A stretch of DNA of 64,000 nucleotides, taken from assembly GCF_035918155.1 (NCBI RefSeq), contig NZ_CP109327.1:3658001-3722000 (forward strand). The letters run 5' to 3'. The notes beneath the pieces are model-generated. The model was not told the origin of the DNA. It was given only the letters and a program-made list of their open reading frames with translations, and did not search any database. The position numbers were made by a program, and so were the translations under genes. This stretch comes from Streptomyces sp. NBC_01591 (GTDB lineage: Bacteria; Actinomycetota; Actinomycetes; Streptomycetales; Streptomycetaceae). Below, one piece after another: positions 1 to 8,263 of this stretch (positions within the stretch are counted from its first letter, which is position 1; each line of letters opens with the position of its first letter).

Positions 1-710
1 TCCGTCTCGACCAGGACCAGTTCCAGCGGCGCGATGGCCAGGGCGTCCCGCAGCGGCTGGGCGTTCTTGAAGGTGACGTTGCCCGCGAAGGACATGAAGT
101 ACCCGGCGTCCGCGCAGATCCGGGCCATGTCGGCGTCGCCGGAGTAGCAGTGGAACACGGTCCGTTCGGGGGCGCCCGCGTCGGCGAGGACGCGCAGCAC
201 GTCCGCGTGCGCCTCGCGGTCGTGGATGACCAGCGCCTTGCCGTGCCGTTTGGCGATCTCGATGTGGGCCCGGAAGGACTCCTCCTGGGCTGCGATGCCC
301 TCGGGGCCGGTACGGAAGTAGTCCAGTCCGGTCTCGCCGACGCCCCGCACGTGGTCGAGCGCGGCCAGTGCGTCGATCTCCGCGAGCGCCTCGTGCAGCG
401 CCGCCTGCCCGCCGCCCTCCCGCGCCCCCTGGCGCGCGGTGCCGTCGGGGTCGCCGTGCACGATGCGCGGTGCCTCGTTGGGGTGCAGGGCCACCGCCGC
501 GTGCACGTTCGCATGTGCGGCGGCGGTCTCGGCGGCCCAGCGCGAACCGGCCACGTCGCACCCCACCTGGACCACGGTGGTCACATTGACCGCCGCGGCC
601 CTGGCCAGGCCCTCCTCTACGGTCGCGTCCTGCATGTCCAGGTGGGTGTGCGAATCGGCGACCGGTACCCGGAGGGGTTCGGGCAGCGGCGGGGCTTCGG
701 TACGGCTCAT
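1..710 (-). CDS. tatD: TatD family metal-dependent hydrolase, C-terminus cut by window edge
   Basis: Metal-dependent TIM-barrel hydrolase of the TatD DNase family, presumed cytosolic phosphodiesterase/exonuclease. Reading leftward from the ATG at 710 gives MSRTEAPPLP..., then the metal-binding HxH in DSHTHLD (H21, H23), the HPNEAP loop, VGETGLDYFR with the metal-ligand Glu, IHDREAHAD and FHCYSGD. These occur in the order expected for TatD. The frame is open to base 1, so about the last 20-60 residues lie outside the window. The long open frames on the other strand here are high-GC artefacts. In actinobacteria tatD commonly sits near rsmI and metG, which fits the rsmI gene upstream. Family assignment is firm; the true substrate is not known from sequence. 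Confidence 0.93.
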   Translation of the reverse strand, partial: MSRTEAPPLPEPLRVPVADSHTHLDMQDATVEEGLARAAAVNVTTVVQVGCDVAGSRWAAETAAAHANVHAAVALHPNEAPRIVHGDPDGTARQGAREGGGQAALHEALAEIDALAALDHVRGVGETGLDYFRTGPEGIAAQEESFRAHIEIAKRHGKALVIHDREAHADVLRVLADAGAPERTVFHCYSGDADMARICADAGYFMSFAGNVTFKNAQPLRDALAIAPLELVLVET

Positions 711-768
711 GAAGACGATCGTACGAGGACGCGCCGCTGCGCCCCGCCCGCGGTGGAGCCGACGGGCC

Positions 769-1137
769 CTACCTCCGGTGGAAGGGGTGCAGCAGGTCGG
801 ACAGGTGCCAGTGGTGCCCGGTGCCTGCGGGTGCGGCGGCCACGGCCTCGTCGCCCCGGACCGCCGGACGCGCCGGCTGGGGGTTGTGGAGCAGCTGCTG
901 GACGGTCGAGACCCGGCCGGCCCGCATGATCCGGACCACGTGCCCGCCGCAGTTCGCGCAATGGGGGCGGGAAAGGGGCGAGGGCACCCGTTCCCCGTCC
1001 GCCTTGTAGATGACGAATGCGTTGTTGGAACCGTCGACGTGGTGCTCTATTTCGTAGGCCTGTTCCCAGCCGTGTCCACACCTCATACAGGCGAAGGCAT
1101 ATGCCTCGTGCACGGTGGTTGCTGCGATCTCGCTCAT
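769..1137 (-). CDS. Small zinc-ribbon-like hypothetical protein
   Basis: A 122-residue protein with two CxxC knuckles (C17-x2-C20 and C60-x2-C63) that could form a single zinc ribbon. It is followed by a low-complexity Ala/Pro/His-rich tail. Trp and Tyr residues next to the first knuckle (GHGWEQAYEIEHH) resemble nucleic-acid or protein-binding ribbons. It lies between rsmI and tatD on the same strand, 58 nt upstream of tatD, so it could be co-transcribed with it. I do not recognise a named family beyond conserved Streptomyces hypothetical proteins, and no function should be assigned. Confidence 0.7.
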   Translation of the reverse strand: MSEIAATTVHEAYAFACMRCGHGWEQAYEIEHHVDGSNNAFVIYKADGERVPSPLSRPHCANCGGHVVRIMRAGRVSTVQQLLHNPQPARPAVRGDEAVAAAPAGTGHHWHLSDLLHPFHRR

Positions 1138-1307
1138 GCCCGCTCCTTTGTCCGCCGGACAGGCACTCCGGACCAGCGCTCCGGAGATTGCGTCCCTGAC
1201 CAGTGGACGCCTTTACCGGCAGGAGCGCATCGGGCTCTGTCGAGTGTTGGAGCGCTTTTGGCCTTCTCGTGGCAGAAAGGCCCGCTACGCGGCTCGCGCT
1301 TTACTTT

Positions 1308-2195
1308 TCACGATCGTCCTTTGCCCTCCGCAGGACCGGTTCGCTCCGCGTTCTTTGCCGCGACGACCGCGTCGAACACTTCGCGCTTGGGCAGCCCCGC
1401 GTCGGCGGCGACGGCGGCGATCGCCTCCTTGCGCCGCTCCCCCGCCTCCTCGCGCACCCGCACCCTGCGTACCAGCTCCTCGGCGTCCAGTTCCTCGGGC
1501 CCGGAGTCGGCCGCGCCCTCGACGACGACGGTGATCTCGCCGCGTACCCCTTCGGCCGCCCAGACCGCCAGATCGCCCAGCGGGCCGCGCTTCACTTCCT
1601 CGTACGTCTTGGTCAGTTCCCGGCACACGGCGGCCCTGCGGTCGGCGCCGAAGACCTCGGCCATCGCGGCGAGGGTGTCGTCGAGCCGGTGCGGGGCCTC
1701 GAAGAAGACCATGGTGCGGCGCTCGTCGGCGACCTCGCGGAGCCGGCCGAGCCGTTCGCCCGCCTTGCGCGGCAGGAAGCCCTCGAAGCAGAAGCGGTCG
1801 ACGGGGAGCGCGGACAGGGCGAGCGCCGTCAGCACGGCGGACGGGCCGGGGACCGCGGTGACCTTGATGTCCTTCTCCACGGCGGCGGCCACGAGCCGGT
1901 AGCCGGGGTCGGACACGGACGGCATTCCGGCGTCCGTGACCAGCAGGACGCGGGCGCCGCCGGTCAGTGCCTCGACGAGTTCGGGCGTACGGGCCGACTC
2001 GTTGCCCTCGAAGTAGGAGACGACCCGCCCCGTGGTGTGGATGCCGAGCGCCTGGGTGAGGCGGCGCAGCCGGCGGGTGTCCTCGGCGGCGACGATGTCC
2101 GCCGTCTCCAGTTCGGCGGCGAGGCGCGGCGGGGCGTCCGCCACATCGCCGATGGGGGTTCCTGCGAGTACCAGCGTTCCAGTCGTTCCAGTCAC
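1308..2195 (-). CDS. rsmI: 16S rRNA (cytidine1402-2'-O)-methyltransferase RsmI
   Basis: SAM-dependent tetrapyrrole-methylase-fold enzyme that 2'-O-methylates C1402 in the 16S rRNA decoding centre. The 295-residue length is normal for the family. Visible motifs are the N-terminal LVLAGTPIGD loop, AAEDTRRLRRL, the hallmark VTDAGMPSVSDPGYRLV, the VPGPSAVLTALALS SAM-binding loop, FEGFLPRK and CRELTKTYEE. The start is a GTG at 2195 preceded by a purine-rich stretch; 61 nt separate it from the divergently transcribed mannosyltransferase gene. The Arg/Lys-rich C-terminal tail is typical of actinobacterial RsmI. Confidence 0.96.
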   Translation of the reverse strand: MTGTTGTLVLAGTPIGDVADAPPRLAAELETADIVAAEDTRRLRRLTQALGIHTTGRVVSYFEGNESARTPELVEALTGGARVLLVTDAGMPSVSDPGYRLVAAAVEKDIKVTAVPGPSAVLTALALSALPVDRFCFEGFLPRKAGERLGRLREVADERRTMVFFEAPHRLDDTLAAMAEVFGADRRAAVCRELTKTYEEVKRGPLGDLAVWAAEGVRGEITVVVEGAADSGPEELDAEELVRRVRVREEAGERRKEAIAAVAADAGLPKREVFDAVVAAKNAERTGPAEGKGRS

Positions 2196-2256
2196 AAAGC
2201 CATCCTCCCAGCACGGGCGACAGCGTTCGCACAGATGCGTTCCCTACGATGGCGCG

Positions 2257-4023
2257 GTGACGAGTACTGCGCCCGAAGCCCGACAGGGCCAAGACGCCGG
2301 GGAACCGCACGGCGAAGAACCGGCCTCCTGGCAGCAGCGGCTGCGCCGCTTCGGCCATTCGCCCCGGCCCGGGATCGGGCTGCGCGAACGGCTTGTCCCG
2401 CCGTTCACCAGGCCCGGCATCCAGCTGTGGGCGGTGCTCGGGATCTCCCCGCCGATGGCCCAGCGCCTGGTGCGGTGGTCGGCGTGGGGCGGTCCGCTGC
2501 TGGTGGCGCTGGTCGCCGGGGTGCTGCGGTTCTGGAACCTGGGCAGCCCGCACGCGCTGATATTCGACGAGACGTACTACGCCAAGGACTCCTGGGCCCT
2601 GATCAACCAGGGGTACGAGGGCGACTGGCCCAAGGACATCGACAAGCTGATCCTCAAGGACCCGTCGCAGGTGGACATCCCGGTGGACCCGGGCTATGTG
2701 GTGCACCCGCCGGTCGGCAAGTGGATCATCGGGCTCGGTGAGCAGCTCTTCGGGTTCACGCCGTTCGGCTGGCGGTTCATGGTGGCGGTGCTCGGCACGC
2801 TGTCGGTGCTGATGCTGTGCCGGATCGGCCGGCGGCTGTTCCGTTCGACGTTCCTGGGCTGTCTGGCGGGCACCCTGCTCGCCGTCGACGGTCTGCATTT
2901 CGTGATGAGCCGCACCGCGCTGCTCGACCTGGTGCTGATGTTCTTCGTGCTGGCGGCGTTCGGCGCGCTGCTGATCGACCGGGACTGGGCGCGGCGCAGG
3001 CTCGCCGCGGCGCTGCCGGTCGACGAGGAGGGGGTGCTGCGCCCCGACGCGGAGGTCGCGGAGAACCTGCGGCTCGGCTGGCGGCCCTGGCGGATCACCG
3101 CGGGCCTGATGCTGGGTCTGGCCTTCGCCACCAAGTGGAACGGCCTGTACATCCTGGCCGCCTTCGGCCTGATGACGGTGGTGTGGGATGTGGGTGCGCG
3201 CCGGACCGCGGGTGCGGTCCGTCCGTATCTGGCGGTGCTGAAGCGGGATCTGCTGCCGGCGTTCGTCTCGACGGTCCCGGTCGCGATCCTCACGTACCTC
3301 GCCTCCTGGACCGGCTGGATCGTCACCGACAAGGGCTACTACCGGAACTGGGCACAGACCGACGGCCGGGGCGGCAGCTGGACGTGGCTGCCGGACTGGC
3401 TGCGCAGCCTGTGGCACTACGAGTACCAGGTCTACGAATTCCATGTGAACCTGACGTCCGGCCACACCTACCAGTCCAATCCCTGGAGCTGGATCGTGCT
3501 CGGCCGGCCCGTCTCGTACTTCTGGGAGGAGCAGCCGGGCTGCGCGGCGTCGGAGACCGGCAAGTGCTCGCGCGAGGTGCTGGCCATCGGGACGCCGCTG
3601 CTGTGGTGGGCGGCGTGCTTCGCCCTGGCGTATGTGCTGTGGCGGTGGTTCTTCCGGCGCGACTGGCGGGCGGGGGCGATCGCCTGCGGTGTGGCGGCGG
3701 GCTGGCTGCCCTGGTTCTTCTACCAGGAGCGGACGATCTTCCTCTTCTACGCGGTCGTGTTCGTGCCGTTCCTGTGTCTGGCGGTGACGATGATGATCGG
3801 CGCGATGCTGGGTCCGGCGGCCGGGACCGGATCCAAACAGGAGATCGGCCTGATGACCGGTGATCCATCGGGTGAGCGACGGCGGACACTGGGCGCGATC
3901 GCGGCGGGCGTCCTGGTCCTGCTGATCATCTGGAACTTCATTTATTTCTGGCCGATCTACACGGGCACGCCGATCCCCGACGGGTCCTGGCGGGACCGGA
4001 TGTGGCTGGACACGTGGATCTGA
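2257..4023 (+). CDS. pmt: Protein O-mannosyltransferase (dolichyl-phosphate-mannose type)
   Basis: Polytopic GT39-family enzyme that transfers mannose from polyprenyl-phosphate-mannose to Ser/Thr of secreted proteins at the outer face of the membrane. The GTG at 2257 gives 588 residues. It has a cytoplasmic N-terminal arm of about 75 residues, then about 11 hydrophobic segments. The catalytic Asp-Glu pair is D104-E105 in FDETYYAKD, in the first extracytoplasmic loop. GYVVHPPVGKW, the MSRTALLD loop and an aromatic C-terminal segment (NFIYFWPIYTG) also match the family. In Streptomyces this enzyme glycosylates lipoproteins and is needed for infection by phage phiC31. It is divergent from rsmI. 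Confidence 0.95.
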   Translation: MTSTAPEARQGQDAGEPHGEEPASWQQRLRRFGHSPRPGIGLRERLVPPFTRPGIQLWAVLGISPPMAQRLVRWSAWGGPLLVALVAGVLRFWNLGSPHALIFDETYYAKDSWALINQGYEGDWPKDIDKLILKDPSQVDIPVDPGYVVHPPVGKWIIGLGEQLFGFTPFGWRFMVAVLGTLSVLMLCRIGRRLFRSTFLGCLAGTLLAVDGLHFVMSRTALLDLVLMFFVLAAFGALLIDRDWARRRLAAALPVDEEGVLRPDAEVAENLRLGWRPWRITAGLMLGLAFATKWNGLYILAAFGLMTVVWDVGARRTAGAVRPYLAVLKRDLLPAFVSTVPVAILTYLASWTGWIVTDKGYYRNWAQTDGRGGSWTWLPDWLRSLWHYEYQVYEFHVNLTSGHTYQSNPWSWIVLGRPVSYFWEEQPGCAASETGKCSREVLAIGTPLLWWAACFALAYVLWRWFFRRDWRAGAIACGVAAGWLPWFFYQERTIFLFYAVVFVPFLCLAVTMMIGAMLGPAAGTGSKQEIGLMTGDPSGERRRTLGAIAAGVLVLLIIWNFIYFWPIYTGTPIPDGSWRDRMWLDTWI

Positions 4024-4142
4024 CGGGAGCGCGTGGATCGGGTCCCGTGTGCCCCGATCTACGTGTTCACGTCACACATATCGCGGTCCGATAACAACTG
4101 TCCCGGCCGCCACCACCGTCCCGTATGGTGCCCAGCAGCATT

Positions 4143-4163
4143 CCCCTGAACACGTTCAAGGGG
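4143..4163 (+). promoter_or_regulatory. Hairpin in the leader of the penicillin-binding protein gene
   Basis: CCCC at 4143 and TGAA pair with TTCA and GGGG ending at 4163 around a CACG tetraloop, with one bulged A. It lies 26 nt before the ATG, just upstream of the purine-rich ribosome-binding region, so it could affect translation or be an operator. No known riboswitch was recognised. Confidence 0.3.
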
Positions 4164-4189
4164 AGCTCCTGGGGAGGGGGACTGCAGTC

Positions 4190-5827
4190 ATGCGCAGTGG
4201 AGCGAAGGTTGCGATAGTCGGCGGAGTGTTCACCGTCGTGGTCGGCGGAGTGGGGTATGGCGCGTACAACGTCCTGGACGGGCTGACCGGAGGGGGCGGC
4301 GACGGTACGGACAGCAAGGCCACATCCGCCGAGGTGAAGACGGGCCCGGTCACCAAGGCCGAGATCGACGACGCGTCGGAGAAGTTCCTCAAGGCCTGGG
4401 CGAGCGGCGACGCGGACGCCGCGTCCCAGCTCACCAACAACGCGGCCGAGGCCGGACCGGCCCTCACCGGATACCGCGAGAGCGCCCATGTCACCAAGGC
4501 GGTGATCACCCCGGGACCGGCGGTCGGCGCGAAGGTGCCGTACACGGTGAAGGCGACCGTCTCCTTCGAGGGGAAGTCCAAGCCCTGGTCGTACGCCTCC
4601 GAGCTGACCGTGGTGCGCGGACTGACCACCGGCAGGCCCCTGGTGGACTGGTCCCCCGCCGTGATCCATCCGGACCTGACGGACGGCGCCTCGCTCAGGA
4701 CGGGCGAGGCGGCGGCCCCGTCGGTCGAGGCCGTCGACCGCAACGGCAAGGCGCTCACCAAGGAGAAGTACCCCTCGCTGGGCTCGATCCTGGATGCCCT
4801 GCGCGAGAAGTACGGCCAGAAGGCCGGCGGCACCGCGGGCATCGAGACCTGGATCGAGAACGCGGACGCGGGCAGCCCTGACAAGACCCTGCTGACCCTC
4901 ACCAAGGGCAGGCCGGGCAAGCTGCAGACCACACTGGACGCCAACGCCCAGGAGGCGGCCGAGGTGGCCGTGAAGAAGTTCAGCCAGGCCTCGGCGGTCG
5001 CGGTCCAGCCGTCCACCGGCGCGATCCGCGCGGTCGCCAACAACCCGGCCACCGGCTTCAACGCGGCGATGCAGGGCAAGCAGGCGCCCGGTTCGACGAT
5101 GAAGATCGTGACGGCGGCGATGCTGATCGAGAAGGGCCTGACCGCGGCCGACCGGAAGATCGAGTGCCCGCCGACCGCGACGTACTACAGCCGCACCTTC
5201 AAGAACCTGGACGACTTCTCCATTCCCGACGGCACCCTGACGACCAGCTTCGCCCGGTCCTGCAACACGGCCTTCATCAAGCTGATCGACGACACGAAGG
5301 ACGACGCGGCGCTCGCCAAGGAGGCCCGCGACGTCTTCGGGATCGGCCTGGACTGGCAGACCGGCGTCGTCTCCTTCGACGGCAGCGTGCCCGAGGAGAC
5401 CCAGGGCGAGGCCGCCGCGCAGTACATCGGGCAGGGCACGATCCAGATGAACGCCCTCAACATGGCGTCCATCACCGCCACCGCGAGGACCGGCACCTTC
5501 CGCCAGCCGATCCTCGTGGACCGGGCGCTCGACGGCCGGCCGATCGCCACCGCCTCCCGTTCACTGCCCGGACACGTCTCCCAGCAGCTCACCAACATGA
5601 TGCGCCAGACCGCGAGTTGGGGCACCGGCAAGGCCGCGATGGCCTCGGTCGGCGGCGACAAGGGCGCCAAAACGGGCTCGGCGGAGGTGGACAACCAGGC
5701 CACGTCCAACAGCTGGTTCACCGGCTTCAGCAACGACCTGGCCGCCGCCGCGGTGGTCCAGTCCGGCGGCCATGGCGGCGACGCGGCGGGCCCGGTGGTC
5801 GCGGCGGTCCTTCGCGCGGGGTCGTGA
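4190..5827 (+). CDS. Penicillin-binding transpeptidase with MecA-N/NTF2-like domain
   Basis: Membrane-anchored D,D-transpeptidase acting on peptidoglycan. The ATG at 4190 follows a G-rich Shine-Dalgarno region and gives 545 residues. Residues 8-28 form one membrane anchor, followed by a Gly/Asp-rich linker and an NTF2-like MecA-N domain (about 60-150). The transpeptidase domain has all three active-site motifs: S302-T-M-K305 (PGSTMK), S357-C-N and K494-T-G. There is no recognisable large PBP-dimer domain, so it is a short class-B-like enzyme of the kind found in several copies in Streptomyces and often tied to sporulation-stage wall synthesis. That role is inference. The next gene starts 60 nt downstream. 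Confidence 0.9.
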   Translation: MRSGAKVAIVGGVFTVVVGGVGYGAYNVLDGLTGGGGDGTDSKATSAEVKTGPVTKAEIDDASEKFLKAWASGDADAASQLTNNAAEAGPALTGYRESAHVTKAVITPGPAVGAKVPYTVKATVSFEGKSKPWSYASELTVVRGLTTGRPLVDWSPAVIHPDLTDGASLRTGEAAAPSVEAVDRNGKALTKEKYPSLGSILDALREKYGQKAGGTAGIETWIENADAGSPDKTLLTLTKGRPGKLQTTLDANAQEAAEVAVKKFSQASAVAVQPSTGAIRAVANNPATGFNAAMQGKQAPGSTMKIVTAAMLIEKGLTAADRKIECPPTATYYSRTFKNLDDFSIPDGTLTTSFARSCNTAFIKLIDDTKDDAALAKEARDVFGIGLDWQTGVVSFDGSVPEETQGEAAAQYIGQGTIQMNALNMASITATARTGTFRQPILVDRALDGRPIATASRSLPGHVSQQLTNMMRQTASWGTGKAAMASVGGDKGAKTGSAEVDNQATSNSWFTGFSNDLAAAAVVQSGGHGGDAAGPVVAAVLRAGS

Positions 5828-5887
5828 GCCTCCGCACGCGTGGAACCCCGTCGCGTGCCCCGTACAGCGTTCGCTAGCGTGCGGGGC

Positions 5888-6388
5888 ATGAGTACTTCCG
5901 ATGCCACCGCTGCCGCCGAAGCCCACCCCCGATTCGCCGAGGCCCTGCGGGAGCTGGGACTCGATGTCGAGGTCCGCCGGTTCCCCGAGGCCACCCGTAC
6001 CGCCGCCGAGGCCGCTGCCGCGATCGGCTGCGAGCTGAGCGAGATCGTCAAGTCGCTCATCTTCGAGGCCGACGGGGTTCCGGTGCTGGTGCTGATGGAC
6101 GGCTCCTCGCGCGTCGACGTGGAGCGGGTACGCGCGGAGCTGGCGGCCGGGAAGGTCAAGCGGGCCGGGGCCGAGCTGGTCCGGGAGACGACCGGTTACG
6201 CGATCGGGGGCGTACCGCCCTTCGGGCACCGCACGAAGACCCGGGTGCTGGCCGACCGGGGGCTGCTGGACCACGACGTGGTGTGGGCGGCGGCGGGCAC
6301 CCCGCACACCGTGTTCCCGCTCGACCCCAAGTCGCTGATCCGGTACGCCGGCGGAACCGTGGTGGACGTGCGCGAGCAGTCGACGTGA
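5888..6388 (+). CDS. YbaK/EbsC-family aminoacyl-tRNA editing domain protein
   Basis: Stand-alone editing domain related to YbaK and the ProRS INS domain, expected to deacylate mischarged tRNAs such as Cys- or Ala-tRNAPro. The ATG at 5888 gives 166 residues, the usual length. Signature segments are the central CELSEIVKSLIF with the conserved Lys of the family, LVLMDGSSRVD, and ETTGYAIGGVPPFGH, whose Gly-rich loop binds the tRNA 3' end. WAAAGTPHTVFPL closes the fold. Its stop overlaps the start of the EamA transporter gene by 4 nt (GTGA), so the two are probably translationally coupled. Which tRNA it edits cannot be told from sequence. Confidence 0.9.
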   Translation: MSTSDATAAAEAHPRFAEALRELGLDVEVRRFPEATRTAAEAAAAIGCELSEIVKSLIFEADGVPVLVLMDGSSRVDVERVRAELAAGKVKRAGAELVRETTGYAIGGVPPFGHRTKTRVLADRGLLDHDVVWAAAGTPHTVFPLDPKSLIRYAGGTVVDVREQST

Positions 6389-7236
6389 CACCGCTGGTCG
6401 CTTTCGCGGTCCTGATCGCGGCGGTCACGCACGCCAGTTGGAACGCGATCGCGCATGCGATCAAGGACCAGCTCCTCTCCTTCACCCTGATCTCCGGGGG
6501 CGGGCTGCTGATCGGCGCGGCGGCCGCCTTCTTCGTGCCGTTCCCGGCGGCCGGGGCCTGGCCGTATCTGCTGGTCTCGGCCGCGCTCCACGTGGCGTAC
6601 ATGCTGCTGCTGATGCGTTCGTTCACCCTGGGCGACTTCGGGCAGATGTACCCGATCGCCCGCGGTACGGCGCCGCTGGTGGTGACGGCCCTCGCCGCGG
6701 TCTTCGTCGGCGAGCGCCCGGACGGCTGGGCCACCGCCGGGGTCGCGGTGGCCTCGGCGGGGCTCGTCGGGCTCGCCCTCTGGGGCATCCGGGGCTCCGG
6801 CAGGCGCCCGGACTGGCCAGCGCTGCTGGCCGCCCTCGCGACCGGTCTGGCCATCGCCGGGTACACCACGGTGGACGGTGTCGGGGTGCGCGCCTCGGGC
6901 AGCTCGCTCGGCTACATCGCCTGGCTGATGATCCTGGAGGGACTGGCCATCCCCGCCTACGCGCTGTACCGGCGCCGAGGCGAACTCGTCGGACAGTTGC
7001 GGCCGTTCGCCGTACGCGGGCTGCTGGGCGCGGCCCTGTCGGTGACGGCGTACGGCCTCGTCCTGTGGGCCCAGACGCGGGCGGCACTGGCCCCGATCGC
7101 GGCGCTGCGGGAGTCCTCGATCATCGTCGGCGCGGCCATAGGGACGCTGTTCTTCAAGGAACGGTTCGGCGCACCGCGCATCGCGGCGGCGGGGCTGATG
7201 GTGGTCGGCATCGGGCTGATGCTGCATACGAGTTGA
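6385..7236 (+). CDS. EamA/DMT-superfamily transporter
   Basis: Inner-membrane metabolite exporter-like protein with ten predicted helices in two five-helix EamA repeats. The GTG at 6385 overlaps the upstream stop by 4 nt and gives 283 residues. The first repeat contains the THASWNAIAHAIKD loop and the MYPIARGTAPLVV segment typical of DMT proteins. The second ends with PIAALRESSIIVGAAIGTLFFKERFG. Substrate is unknown; many relatives are annotated only as drug/metabolite exporters. It converges with the SDR gene at 7463, and the region between carries two strong hairpins. Confidence 0.88.
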   Translation: MTPLVAFAVLIAAVTHASWNAIAHAIKDQLLSFTLISGGGLLIGAAAAFFVPFPAAGAWPYLLVSAALHVAYMLLLMRSFTLGDFGQMYPIARGTAPLVVTALAAVFVGERPDGWATAGVAVASAGLVGLALWGIRGSGRRPDWPALLAALATGLAIAGYTTVDGVGVRASGSSLGYIAWLMILEGLAIPAYALYRRRGELVGQLRPFAVRGLLGAALSVTAYGLVLWAQTRAALAPIAALRESSIIVGAAIGTLFFKERFGAPRIAAAGLMVVGIGLMLHTS

Positions 7237-7270
7237 GCGGGGCGCGGGCGGGTCACCCCTCGCGCGGGAA

Positions 7271-7298
7271 CGTGACACCCCGCCTCTGATGTGTCACG
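7271..7298. terminator. Inverted repeat between convergent genes, probable terminator
   Basis: CGTGACAC at 7271-7278 is the exact complement of GTGTCACG at 7291-7298, with a 12-nt loop. It lies 35 nt after the EamA stop. It could also be a protein-binding palindrome, but there is no start codon nearby on either strand. Confidence 0.5.
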
Positions 7299-7317
7299 TC
7301 CCTTCCGCACCCCGCCC

Positions 7318-7353
7318 AGGGCCTGTCCGGCCCTGATCCGCCGGACAGGCCCT
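7318..7353. repeat. Long REP-like palindrome, copy 1
   Basis: Perfect 13-bp arms (AGGGCCTGTCCGG and its complement) flank a 10-nt loop, between two convergently transcribed genes. The same element, inverted and with one loop mismatch, occurs at 61923-61962. This marks it as a dispersed intergenic palindrome that probably doubles as a bidirectional terminator. Confidence 0.75.
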
Positions 7354-7462
7354 ATGGCCTTTCGTTTGGATCACGCCGAGGCAAACCTGGGACGAGCTTC
7401 CCGACGACGTCCCATCTGGTCGCCGTCGCCCTGTGGGGGCTGCGGCAGGGGCGCGGGCTCCG

Positions 7463-8263
7463 TCACTCCCCCGAAACCGCGTCCCGGAAGCCGTAGTTGG
7501 CCGACGTCAGCCCGCCGTCCACGCGCAGCGTCGTCCCCGTGATCCAGGCCGCGTCGCGCGAGGCGAGGAAGGCGACGGCGGACGCGATGTCCTCCGGCTC
7601 GCCGACCCGGCCGAGCGGGTAGAGGCCGCTCACCCGGGACAGTGCCGCGTCCCGGCCCGCCCAGGCGTCCGTGCGGATGGTGCCGGGGGCGACCAGGTTG
7701 ACGCGTACGCCGCGCGGTCCCGCGTGGCCCGCGAGGGTGCGGGTGAGACTGGCGAGGCCGGCCTTGGCGGCGCTGTAGCCGTGGTTGCCGAAGTCCTGTT
7801 CGCCGTTGACCGAGCCGATGTTGACGATCGCGCCCCGGCCGGAGGCCACCAGGTGCGGGAGGGCGGCGCGGGCGCAGCGGTAGGGGCCGGTGAGTGTGAT
7901 GTCCAGGTCGCGTTGCCAGGCCTCGTCCGGCTCGTCCTCGAAGAGCGGGACGTCGGTGGTGCAGGCGTACGCGTTGTTGACCAGCACGTCCAGGGAACCG
8001 AAGGCGGCGACGGCGTGGGCCACCGCGGCCTCGACGGCCGCCCGGTCGGCCACGTCGCAGGGCAGCGCCTCGGCGGCCCCGCCCGTCTCGCGTATCGCCG
8101 CGGCGGTGCGCTCCGCGCGGTCGCCGTCCAGGTCGGTCACCAGGACGCGGGCGCCCTCCGAGACCAGTCGGCGGGCCGTGGCCGCGCCGATGCCCTGGCC
8201 CGCTCCGGTGATGAGTGCGCCGTATCCGTCGAACCGTGAACCAGCAGAGTGAGGAGGTGTCAT
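7463..8263 (-). CDS. SDR-family NAD(P)-dependent oxidoreductase
   Basis: Classical short-chain dehydrogenase of 266 residues from the ATG at 8263. It has the TGAGQGIG cofactor loop near residue 20, LVTDLDGD (acidic residue after the second strand, suggesting NAD preference), NNAY, the catalytic serine in NIGSVN, and Y-x3-K in GYSAAKAG. It ends with the family PEDIASAVAFLAS and TTLRVDGG. The start overlaps the stop of the serine hydrolase by 4 nt (ATGA), so the two genes form an operon. Substrate is unknown. Confidence 0.9.
   Translation of the reverse strand: MTPPHSAGSRFDGYGALITGAGQGIGAATARRLVSEGARVLVTDLDGDRAERTAAAIRETGGAAEALPCDVADRAAVEAAVAHAVAAFGSLDVLVNNAYACTTDVPLFEDEPDEAWQRDLDITLTGPYRCARAALPHLVASGRGAIVNIGSVNGEQDFGNHGYSAAKAGLASLTRTLAGHAGPRGVRVNLVAPGTIRTDAWAGRDAALSRVSGLYPLGRVGEPEDIASAVAFLASRDAAWITGTTLRVDGGLTSANYGFRDAVSGE

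Noticed and set aside
150..929. 259-residue plus-strand frame at the left edge
   Set aside because: Lies opposite tatD, whose catalytic motifs are all on the minus strand.
1148..1164. TGTCCGCCGGACA near 1150 as a third copy of the REP palindrome
   Set aside because: Shares only a short GC-rich core; arms and loop differ from the copies at 7318 and 61923.
1285..3465. 726-residue open frame on the minus strand over rsmI and pmt
   Set aside because: High-GC artefact: Arg/Gln/Pro-rich, no domain, and it overlaps two firmly identified genes in other frames.
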